Origin: Calycina herbarum
Taxonomy: Eukaryota > Ascomycota > Leotiomycetes > Helotiales > Pezizellaceae
Length of the DNA stretch: 23,122 bases
Assembly: GCA_001414485.1 (NCBI GenBank)
Contig: LLEY01000333.1
Span: 1-23,122, forward strand
Direction of reading: 5' to 3'
Shown here piece after piece: positions 1-10,027 of this stretch. The position numbers and the translations under genes were made by a program. The notes beneath the pieces were generated by a model that worked only from the letters and a program-made list of their open reading frames with translations, searched no databases and was not told where the DNA came from. Positions within the stretch are counted from its first letter, which is position 1; each line of letters opens with the position of its first letter.

Positions 1-3000
1 CATGCGAGAGATATGTGAATGGAGATGGGGGTGTCACATGAGGAAGTTAGGGAGGGGTGATCTTGATGTGGTGTGATTGTTTATTGGTCTGTGTTAGATT
101 AATAGACCCATTTTAAGTTTGATGCTTTTTGTTTATCTGTGACTTGGAATTGTGACTTCCCTGGGTTTCGATTTTGATGGCGGGAGAGAAAAAAGGCAAT
201 TTATGTTATCTTCTCGCGAACTTGAGTAGTTCAAGGAACCCTTTTATCCTTCACTTCCGAGTAAGTCCGTTATCGAGTAAGCTATCAAAAGATTTGGAGG
301 CTAATATCAAATTCACGAGAAAGCCGAAAGAATAGGTGGTTGGGAGAAGAATTTGGAAATTTCGTTATTTCTCTTAGCCTCTATCTTTCTAGGATAACTG
401 CTCCGTCTGCTCAGGTAGAATGATGAGCGAAATGCACACAAACTTCCTCACTTGAGAATTAGTAGGTTATTCACGAGAAGAAGCTTCAACGAAAGAGGGA
501 CTATGGTGGATGAAAAAGAAACACTAAATCTGGAAGAGTAGAGATGATTTCGTTTTCGTATTTGGCATCTAGTAACAAGTCTGCGGCTTAGAATACTCTC
601 AACCTAGAGTTGCCCAAGGGCTAAGCTTCTCTAAACTCGCTAGTTGCTAATAATGTTAACTAACTCCTCGTCAGCAATAACAATCAAGAAGATATTTTAA
701 GTAGTAAGGATAGGAAAGTTGAGTCATTGATTTCTGTTTTCTTAAATAACTACGGATACTTGAGTCAAATATCTCAGACTCTCTAGGATGTTTTATATTT
801 AAGTGGAAGCTAAATCGACGGAGTATACTAGTACTCCATTCTTCTCGATGAGATTTAACCTCTTGCAGCTCTTTTACAGTATAACAAGCTTAGAAAAGCT
901 ATTTTGCTTCCAAAAGGTCATTAGTTCTAAAGTTCACACCTTCCACACCTCTCGCGAAAGAGGAATAGTCTCTTTCCTTTCTGGTGCTTTGCTGGTTGGT
1001 TGAGAAATGAGATTCTGAGAATCTGGGTTCGGATTTCATGATGCAGGGAGTTTTGTTTCGAGGGAATATGCGAGAAAGGGTCAGGAGTGTGGTGCCTCCC
1101 GCGCAAAAGTTGACACACTGCTATGCATATTGTAAGTTGATTGGAGACAACCTGTGGCATTGTAAATGCACCACCCAGTGGTTTTAGTCTGGTTGTGATG
1201 GTAGAACATTATGCTCGCAACTCATGTCGAACTCTGTCACTGAATCCGGTTCGTCTAGTGTGTTTGTCATGACACCATGCGTACCTTGGGAAAGGAATGA
1301 CCCTGACATCGAGTATTGCCTAAGGTCGACTTGGTTGTGATTGGGAAAGGGATCAAGGGCGACGCGCGCGTGCTGTCCAGGTGTTGGTCAGAGGAGTGAG
1401 AGGAAGGCACAAGGGACTTCGACCGAGGGGGCCGTCGACCACATCAGAGGGAGGCCTCATGATCGCTCATCGTTCCTTCCTTGACTTGACCTCTCGACCC
1501 ATGGGCAGACTCAAGTCCATAGTCGAGCGGCCCTGGGATGGGTGGAGCCGAGTGTTGGGAATCGACTCGTTGTTGAGGAAGGAGCCACCACGTCGAGGGA
1601 ACATGGAAATCCACCTCAACCCCAAAACGGGCTAGCCTCAGACTAGTTCCTGTTAGCGTAAGTATAAACCCCCCTCTCGGATTGGCCTCTCCTCTTTTTT
1701 TGAAAATTCGTAGAGTGACAAGTCCAACCTTCCGCTTTTTGGGGCACAGGTGGTTGAAGTCCTGTGCCAGGGAAACATGAGAAGCGTAGACATGGTGCCG
1801 CGGATAAACGATTTGGGATGAGAAGTAGTTAGACACTGCCTTTGTGGAGTGCGAGCAAGAGAATCTGGCTACGAAGAGTGGGTGTGCTGGTGATGAGCTA
1901 TGAGAGCAGGGTGAAACCGACGGCGAAGGGAGCTGGTGGCCGCAAATGAGATAGAGCTGTTTCTATCAGGTTTCGAGCACCAGAAGAATCCATTTCGTGG
2001 AGGTGGACTAGGAGGTCGATGAAGAAGAAGTTGCTATCAATGTGTTGTTGACGTGACGATTTGCCTCGACCGCTATATCAGCTCGCGCGATTCTCTTCTT
2101 GATTGAACATAAATTGGCTGGAGTCTGTACGACTGTTCTTTTGACTGGAATTCTTGCTGACACTTGAACGTAAAATGATCGTCGTCAGTCTCGAGTCTCC
2201 TTTCAATTTTTCACTCCTGCCAAAAACTGGCCATGTAGTCTTCTGGTTAATAGAACTGACCCCATAACACATCTTGATGTCTTACTTGATCGTAGATCAA
2301 GTTCTGTCAAACCGGGTTTTCTCGTTAGTCTTCCCTTCTATTCTCAAGTCAGGAGGTGCTGAACAGGAGTTCTTTTGCTTTAGAAAACTCTAGTCCCTCG
2401 ACAATAAAGACAATACGCTAGGCGGCTACGAGGATCCCGCCAAATCTTTCCTGGGCCACAGCTGACCAATAAATCACTGCATGTCAAAGTTTGGGAACCA
2501 CCACTCACTGCCCATGCACTGGAAGGTTAGCATTCTTATTGAACTGTTGGTCTTGGTGGGTATTCAGCGCAGAACTCCAGCTGAACAAAACGATTACATC
2601 TAAAAGAACTCAATAATGTGTCTGAGAAGAACTTAGGTTATTGAAAAGAACGGCCCCTAATGTTTTATTTTGTTCAAGTGGAACGATGACTTGAGCACTT
2701 GTGTACCTTTCTAAACCTGTGTGGAAACCAAAGGACCGAATAGGAACCCGAAATTACTTTGTTGTTGATTCTGTAGAGCAACTTGAAGTTGTCTGAGGCT
2801 CCATACAATCATGAAATGTAGTATAGTCTCATCTTACAGTAGGAGATCTCTAGCCAATTTTCCACCGTATTATTAGGGGAAGTTGGAAGACAATAAATGT
2901 GGGGAAATTCCCTATTTGCTGATGTATAAAAGTCTCGGTCATCTCTCTGCGTATATCTGCGAAGGCCATTGTGCCAGAAGTTCTTAAACAACGGACTTGT

Positions 3001-4592
3001 TTGAACGAGGAGACTGAGTACAAGGAGGAATTCAAGTTCAGTGGTATAATGGAGTCAATTGTTTGAGGCTTTTAGAAAACAGTTACTCTACCAAACAGTA
3101 AACAGAACGATGACGGAGACTCTTACAGTGCTTCAGCTGGTCTTCCTGGGTAGTGGGTGGAGGAGGAGTATGGGCTCAAGTCATTTTTGGAGCAATGAGT
3201 TTTACATGTTTCTGCTTGATTGATCAGTAAAGTGGTATATCATGGAAGAGGACAACCACCAATTGTCTTGCTCCAGGGAATTTGAAGTTTTCTCGAATAC
3301 TACTTCAGAGGGGTGAAAGTATTGACTATTCTCTATTTGGTGCGTGTTTTGGTGGATATTGGGGGTTTCTCTTCTGAGAAACTAAATTAAAAAGAGGATA
3401 GGCTTTGGGTGTACATGGCGGTTATGTCTTTTGACTTTCTATTTTACCAACGGTTCGGAAGAATAAAAAGGCCTAAATACTGATGTTCCGAGATTTGCCT
3501 CGCACACGGTACGAGTTGGTTTATAATTATCAGTGATTGAGCGAGCTCTTCTAATTGAATGTTTTCATTGACCCTTACAAGTCTCTTCAAGCACTGGTGC
3601 TTCTGTACGTTTCGAGGTCTTAGAAAACACCGAAGAACTCCGAATATGGTTTGGCAAAACCCCCAACTTCTCAAGCGAAAGGCACCAAGCGTTAAGGACT
3701 TTGTATGTGCGCATTGATACTGGTTTCAAGATTAGGTTGTCGAAATGTTCAAGTGGGTAGCTTGCTTGAAGACCCAAAACGAGTTCGGCTGGAATGAAGG
3801 TAGCCGAATTATTGTGTCTTGTTAAAGTCTGCCTACGGAAGAGGTATCTAGCAGTACTAGCGACAAGTGGGCGGTCACCTTTAATTATGTTACTGAGAAA
3901 GTAGTGGAAAAGTACATAGCCAACATTTAGCCACGCGCCATCTGGGGGAGTTCCGTCTCAACATTACCTTTGGGTGTGGACACATCTATCCGAGCCCTCA
4001 AGGGTAAAACGCCAATTGTTATACCCATTGTTTGCTTCTTTTAAACAGCAATTGCCCCGGCAACTTACAAAAACCCGAGATTAACCAATAGATAGATCAC
4101 AGAAGTCACCTCAAATTCGACCTGGCAACTACTAGACAACATATTGGCCTTTATTTCAGGGGATCGAACCGAGCTGTCTACTCTCTTTAATTTGGAAAAA
4201 GGTAAGGACAGATCAAGTTAGCTAACCGAGGCAAGTTCGAGGGCGCTTCCTCGAAAGAGTTGGATGTTCATGGGCTAACATAACTCTCATATGCGCATTC
4301 GATTGAACGTAGTCGGAGAAAACCACTGCTAGAGAAACGATATTTGAGGCATGAGCTCAAAAAAACCCCCAGAAATAATTAGAAGGCACCTGTAATGCTG
4401 GACGAAGGACTGCAGAAAATGTCCCAGAATTCGAGAACGTTCGAAAAAAGGAACAGTAAACAAATTTGAAAGTCCAGAACACGATGTGGCCACGAGAGAG
4501 TGCGTTTCCGCGGCAGACGGCATATAAGCGAGAAGCCATTTGGAAAAATCCAGAACACTCCTCTTGAACCGGTCAAAAGATACCCTCAAGCA

Positions 4593-5102
4593 TCAGACAT
4601 TGATATCAACTTCTATCCACAGCAGTGCGGCATTTATCCCTTTACCCGTGTAACATAAGGCGTTTTCCCAGATTCTCAGTGTGGAGTGGGTGATTGAGAT
4701 GTGATAGATAATGTTTTTATCAGGTGTCTTACAAGACGGGAGTGGCTCGTGATTGGGTGACGAGGAGATATTGATGGACGGATGTAAGGGAGAACAAGGG
4801 ATGCTCGATAAGATGGACGATTTGGAAAAGCTTCTTGTGGCTGACAAGGCTTTTGATGAGTTGTTCATGGGGACTTTTGGATGGATAACTTTGTTGGTGC
4901 CCGAAGGTTGACAATTATCTACATGGATTTCGCGGCTATGGCGAGAAAAAGAGACGAACGAGTGCGAGGCGCAAGCTGAGATCAGGAATCCGTAGAATGT
5001 AATGGCCGACCAATGAGGTGCATCTTTTATTACGTGCAGGAAAGAGATGCAGGCTACGTCAAGAAGAGCTCGAATTGGAGGGATAAATTCTACGGCGTGC
5101 AT
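4593..5102 (-). CDS. Hypothetical 169-residue open frame, doubtful
   Basis: This is an uninterrupted minus-strand frame starting with ATG at 5102 and ending at a stop at 4593. It is the longest frame in the first 7 kb. The predicted protein is rich in Ser, Ile, His and Pro. It has a mildly hydrophobic N-terminal third (residues about 8-50, including an AITFYGFLISACASHSF stretch) but no clear signal peptide or domain. I do not recognise it. There is no obvious splice architecture, and the upstream sequence (5103-5160) is a GTAC-rich patch rather than a clear promoter. A frame of this length is only mildly unexpected by chance in several kilobases of six-frame sequence, so it may not be a gene. 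Confidence 0.12.
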   Translation of the reverse strand: MHAVEFIPPIRALLDVACISFLHVIKDAPHWSAITFYGFLISACASHSFVSFSRHSREIHVDNCQPSGTNKVIHPKVPMNNSSKALSATRSFSKSSILSSIPCSPLHPSINISSSPNHEPLPSCKTPDKNIIYHISITHSTLRIWENALCYTGKGINAALLWIEVDINV

Positions 5103-6391
5103 GGAGCAATAAAAAGGGCAGGTAACGTACGGAGTAGAAGTACCGTACCGTCGTACCCGCTGAAGGACACTTCCGCAACGTACAGATGAAGTGGGAAAAT
5201 TGATTTTTCATCTTCTTGAAGTTCTTCATTCTGTGAAGGGCGATATCGGCTGGGGCAAACAAACCCCGACTCTTTTAGGATGGAAAGGCGAGGAATTATA
5301 TCATAAAAGAGGAGAGTGAGTTATAGGGAAAGGGTTTTGGTCCAATGAGCGTTGTAGAACAAGGAAGTATGATGTAAATTTGATGCATGGGGAGGGGAAG
5401 TGGATGAGTCTCCTGGAAAAGGCACCTATGATTCATCTCAGAGTCGCAAGGAGGGAAAAAAGTTTCAACACGAGGGTGTGGGTGCCAAAGCTTGTTAAGA
5501 GATCTTTTTGAATTTGGGAATACAGTAGTGTGGTGCTTTTCCCTGTATGTTCGTCCCGTGGTGTGCAGAAGCCATACCTTTGTTTCTCCCCCTTATTGGT
5601 GTTTTGTTTTCGATTTCGGCAACATTTTCCTCTTCGAAAGAAAGCTGAGGTTGTTTCATTCCATCCGCTGAATCTTGGCGGATCTGGCCGAGCTGACTTG
5701 ATAGGCGTTGAAGGACGACGTCTTGTAGATGATTCGCCGCGTGAAGAAGAAGCAAATCTCGATATCTATTTTCGAAAGAAAAAGCAGCTGTTCAGTGTCT
5801 ACCTTGAGAATTGCGTACTCGTTTACACAAGCCAAAAGCACGCTATCTAAGCAGTGGTTGGAGTAATCCAGCCCAGTTTCCAGTAAACTGATAAAAAAGG
5901 GCTTTTATGTAAAATAACAATAAAAGCAAAATAACATTGATTCTCAATCTGTGAGATCAGACTGGCTCGCTGGCTGGACAGGTCGGCTAAAAAGGCAAAA
6001 GAGACGGAGTTCGGAGGGGCGCTGAAGATGATCCTATCGGAGAGAATTGATCGCAAAAAAAACAGGGGGATGCCTGTAACTTCAGCCCCTTCAACGTCCC
6101 CGGGCTTCCCACGGCCGTGCTGAAAAAGCAGCCAAGGGCCCCTTCCCTCTCCTGCACAAAGCAACAGCTTGCAGCATGCAAGATCCGAGAAAATCGACAG
6201 TGGTGATGGGATCTGTTCTGGATCTTCAGAGGGCTTGGAGAGGACAGTCCCGGAGGTACATTCCCTCGTTAAACCTCTCTATTAGAGCCCGGGAAACCAG
6301 AGAAAGCAGGGAGGCAATAAACCTCCCACGGACATGTTTTGCCTCAGACAATGGGTTCACTTGAAGTCGTAACTTGTCGAAGTGAGAAGAA

Positions 6392-6418
6392 GGGATTGTT
6401 GGGATTGTTGGGATTGTT
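6392..6418. repeat. Three tandem copies of a 9-bp unit
   Basis: The unit GGGATTGTT is present three times head to tail with no mismatches. It lies in non-coding DNA about 3.6 kb upstream of the RNA-binding protein start. This is a simple microsatellite-like array with no known function. Confidence 0.9.
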
Positions 6419-6550
6419 CAACCTTGAACCAGACCCGTGGCCCGTGACCATGGTTGTTTCTCCTGTTTTCGTGAGAAAAGGGAAGAGAACCCGCTCATCC
6501 CGGCGCACAGTTTGATGCCGATGACTGACCACCAGATCACGGAAAGAGTG

Positions 6551-6571
6551 AGGATTGAGGATTGAGGATTG
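6551..6571. repeat. Three tandem copies of a 7-bp unit
   Basis: The unit AGGATTG occurs three times in tandem, followed by a degenerate fourth copy. It is G/A-rich and superficially telomere-like, but it is not the fungal TTAGGG unit and sits inside the window. It is best read as a short simple repeat. Confidence 0.85.
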
Positions 6572-7509
6572 AGAGTTGTAGGGAAAGGGGAAAGGAGCAG
6601 TCAGTATCACGTTGCTTGAGTCGTTCCTTTTTAGAGGTGCCTTTCATTGCTTCACTCACCAGGTCGGTAGCTCCCTCCGGGTTCTGTACCTGCTACTACA
6701 TAGCCGCACGTAGCATGTAGCATGTACTAGTAAGTAACATGTACTCGTAGCACCCTCAATTATCCATTTTCTTTTGCCCATTGTTTTTTGCTCACCTGTT
6801 GATGGCTAGTATTGAAAAGCCAGGCCTTGGGAAATAGGAAATAGAGATGTTTGTCGTGCTCTGGGACTTTTCTTTGCTCCCACAGGCCTCTCCTCACTCC
6901 TAGGCAGTTGATCAGCTCGGCAAGGTTAAATCTTTAGGTGAATAGGTAAGAGCAAATGAATAATACACCAACCTCTCTCTAGCCTCCACAGCTTCCTTAC
7001 GAGCCAAACCTAGACCTACCTAACATTTCTCCGTGTCATCATCAAGGTTGATGTTGGGCCTAGATACAGGTACTAGCCACCCAATAGCCCTCAGCAGCAC
7101 ACAAGATCTTTTTACCTGGTCCCAGGACTAAATCAAAGGCCATGGTGCTAGGTAAGTGCAAATCTCTCCGTCAGGTAAGGTTCTGTAAAACCCTAAACTC
7201 GTACTTGGTGAAAAATGGGTTAGTAAACTTGGTCATGGACCCTCCCCACCTCGCCCTGTTGATCCAGGACCCAGCCGGCTACGCTGCGCTACGGAGACCC
7301 ACGCATTTTGTCCATACCTACCTACACGCCCCCCTCCGTCGATTCTTCTTTCCTTCACCCATCCCACATCATCACTCTCATCCCTGGATTTCGTTCTGCA
7401 GTCCTTTGCGTCAAGTTGTTTCTCGTGGATCTCTCGGCCTTGTGTCTTTCGTCTCGACTTTGTTTTCGAATTGGCTGCTTTCTCTCGGGATCCCAGTTTT
7501 TCCAGCATA

Positions 7510-7982
7510 GTAAGTACCCAGCGTGAATTCCTTTGCACCTTGTGCTTTGCTGTTGGTGGTGCTGGTGCTGGTGCAGCGCTTCTGCCGACTTCTGGCGCAA
7601 TTGGACCACATGCCGGAGCCTCAACAATCGCAAACATGGCCGACCCCAACAGACATCCTCCCTCACTCCCTCGACGCCGCTCACTCCCCATGGCGAGCTG
7701 GCCATCGATGCCATCGCCATCGCCATCGTTGCTGTTGTCACACATGGCTGGGAGCTTGCATGGTTTGGGAGCTTGCATGGTTTGGGCAGGTGGATTGGTG
7801 CTCCTGGCGCATTCTCCTGGATTCGGTTCGCGATTCTTCACGCCGATGCGCGTTTGCTTGCAAACTAAGCGCAACACCTACCGATCAATGCGAGCAGTTC
7901 ATCTGTAGAACTATACCTGCTGGCACTGGTCTATGGTTTCTTTGTTGGGCAACAATTGACTGACGTGTGCTCTTGTTCGCAG
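7510..7982 (+). other. Candidate 5'UTR intron of the RNA-binding protein gene
   Basis: The donor GTAAGT at 7510 is a perfect consensus match. The branch-point motif CTGAC at 7960-7964 sits about 19 nt before the pyrimidine-flanked acceptor TTCGCAG ending at 7982. All three signals agree in strand and spacing. At 473 nt it is longer than the coding introns in this window, which is common for fungal 5'UTR introns. It lies about 2 kb before the ATG, so it could instead belong to a separate non-coding transcript. Confidence 0.45.
7750..7783. repeat. Perfect 17-bp tandem duplication
   Basis: The 17-bp unit GGGAGCTTGCATGGTTT is present twice head to tail with no mismatch, and the next bases (GGG) begin a third copy that then breaks off. 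It lies inside the candidate 5'UTR intron and looks like a recent slippage or duplication event. Confidence 0.9.
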
Positions 7983-10027
7983 ATTTGAATTCATCCCTAG
8001 CGACCATACCATCCCTTCCAGCGAAGTCCTATCTTTACCGCCCTCACTCTGTCGAATTTTTGTAGGCGCAAGCGTTGTCATAATCTCGAGTCGATTGGTT
8101 TTCGTGGTTTTGCTTCCAGCTAATTCCCGCTGCACCTTACGACTTTCACGAAGGCGGTTTTAAATATCTTCGAGCTGGTATTGGATTTTCTGAGGTGAGC
8201 CATTACCTCTCTTTTCCCTATAGTCCGGTTGTTGGAGAATTCGACAAGAGCGCAAAACGGAAGACTCGGCTCCAGGAATTACCCGCGTCACTGCATCCAA
8301 AATACGAAAGAACCGGATCATTCGCTAAAACCAGGGGCTCGACTCTGAGTCTCTCCTCGTAATGTGGACTCGCTGCTGATACCGTTTGCTTGTCTTGCTG
8401 AACATATATTTTCGTATGGGGTGGTTGTGAATTTCTCCCACCGTGGCAGTACCCGTTGATGGAATTCCGTGAAGAAGGTCCAAATGCAACTGGCTTCATA
8501 GCTTCTTGCCATTGGACCGTCTGATTTCAGGTATCCAGAGAAAGGCTTTGGTCTAGAGCCAGACGGTCTTTTCCCGGTTTGCCCTGACCCATAAAACTCA
8601 TGTATGCGTATAGAGGCATTTTTGATTTGGGAAACCCAAATGCTGAAAATCCTTGTGTTCTTTTTGGAGAGTGCTTGAGACTTGTGCCTGTTCCCCCCTC
8701 TGAAACCCCCATTTTTGGCTTGTGTGGGATTGATCCATCTACCATATCTGTGTCGTGCGATGCGATTTGCGTAGCTTAGATCTCGTGGACATGTCATCCG
8801 GGGCCCCAGATATTCCACCTGGAATTTCGAGATATTGAAAGGATATCTAATTGTGGCTTCTTCCGATATCATGAAATTCTTGAGGGTTCTTTGGTGGCTG
8901 GGGTTGGTTGTTTAACATCTTCTTTTCATCGCGCGTACGAACTCTTTTTGGTGTCTGTTCACTCACGAAAGCTGAGCATTTGGAGCATAATTTGGGTCGC
9001 CATCTTCCTGGCCTTGGTTCAAAACGACTGGTTCAGGCCAGAGCGACAGTTTCGTGGCGACGAAGTGGATTCTATCCTATTTGTGCATTCTTCCTGGATG
9101 GTTGTATCAAGCCCTCTTGCGGCGAAGCAGCGATTTTCATAGCGTCGTATTCCACCACAATTTTCAAGCCATACCCCGCCAAACGTCACCCGGTGCGCGG
9201 GGTAGCATTTGGGGCCTCGACTCCCACAGCGCAACTGCTCCCGGCCGTTGTCCAACCCGTTCGTTGCCTTCCGTTGCTTGCATTCTTTTGCTCTCAGCTT
9301 TGGTATTTGATCGAGTTTTGCATCGCGTCATTGCGGATTTGTTGAGGTGGTAGTTGAGCTAGTTGACTGTTTGCACTTCAGTGTGGAGGCCCTGTTAGAG
9401 TGAGGTGTCGTGAAGAGAATTCAGACACCTACCTTTAACAAGAGCCTTTGTTTCTTGGGTTTAACCTTGTGAAGCTTCCGTCAATCTGCGTGTCTATTAT
9501 AGCTGTCATTTTCTGCAGCATATACTTTTTTTCATCAGGGGAAAATTCGGCTATTCGCGCTCAGACTCACCTGCAGCAACGTTGAGTGGTTGAAGTAAAC
9601 AAATCCGTCTCTCACTCAATGAAGCATATGATATTTCTCCCACAACAATGCCATTCCAACAACAACAGTAACGCGACAAGAATTTGCCTTTGATCTTGGA
9701 GCCTGCCGAGTGCACCGTGACCTCCGGTCGTCGGCCAGCCACCTGGATGGAAAGCCCCACATATATCTCCGAGTCGTCGCCGCCTGGACCACCGAGCGTA
9801 TTTCTACAAGCTCCGTCATCCACAACCCCTCCATTCACAAACAACAATTTTGCATCAACGGGATGATTCAAGCTGGACCAGCTGTCTCGGAACTTCGCTA
9901 ACTTGAAATCGATAGATCTTGCGCTTAATTCTCGACGCCGTTTCGATCTTCTTTAACTTTCAAACTCTCCCTCAATTCAATTTTCACAAACACCACCTTG
10001 CACCTTCACCCCTCAAGCTCGCGCAAG

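Larger units (their letters stand above)
1..7300. other. Gene-free stretch, no recognisable feature
   Basis: I read both strands here and found no open frame with a recognisable domain, no run of short frames joined by good splice sites into a known protein, and no rRNA or tRNA. The longest frame is the 169-residue minus-strand one at 4593-5102, listed separately. There are a few short direct repeats around 6392-6750 and a small imperfect palindrome at 818-837. No terminal inverted repeats, reverse-transcriptase-like or transposase-like peptides are visible. It may be gene-poor intergenic DNA, the site of an unrecognised lncRNA, or a decayed mobile element beyond recognition by eye. Confidence 0.6.
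7300..10027 (+). promoter_or_regulatory. Promoter and long 5' leader of the RNA-binding protein gene
   Basis: This 2.7 kb upstream of the csx1-like ATG has strongly pyrimidine-rich plus-strand patches (about 7330-7500 and 9940-10020), typical of fungal transcription start regions and 5' leaders. A well-formed candidate 5'UTR intron lies at 7510-7982. A second donor-like GAG|GTGAGC is at 8195, without an acceptor I can assign with confidence. Long open frames occur on both strands here (for example 7233-7877 and 8318-8872, minus), but their translations look like compositional by-products. Where transcription starts, and whether the leader reaches this far, cannot be told from sequence alone. 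Confidence 0.4.

Noticed and set aside
420..530. ATGATGA string considered as a C-box of a C/D snoRNA
   Set aside because: No CTGA D-box at a suitable distance and no terminal stem.
4155..4180. Minus-strand GGTTCGATCCC string resembling a tRNA T-loop/B box
   Set aside because: The flanking bases do not pair as a T-stem and no anticodon arm or D-loop with correct spacing is present.
6551..6571. AGGATTG triplication considered as telomere repeat
   Set aside because: The unit is not TTAGGG, only three copies occur, and it is internal.
7233..7877. Minus-strand frame of 214 codons antisense to the leader
   Set aside because: Its Arg/Gly/Pro/Ser-rich sequence mirrors the pyrimidine-rich plus strand, and overlapping frames of similar length exist on both strands. 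No domain is recognisable and a good plus-strand intron crosses it.
8195..8530. Possible second leader intron (donor GTGAGC at 8195, acceptor TTTCAG at 8530)
   Set aside because: The only branch-like motif (TCTGAT) is about 6 nt from the acceptor, too close to be convincing.
8318..8872. Minus-strand frame of 184 codons
   Set aside because: It has no recognisable domain, no splice context, low-complexity-free but random-looking composition, and lies in the probable leader of the RNA-binding protein gene.
9551..9871. Minus-strand frame of 106 codons with protein-like composition
   Set aside because: No family match by eye; several overlapping frames on both strands cover the same bases, and it lies immediately upstream of the RNA-binding protein gene.
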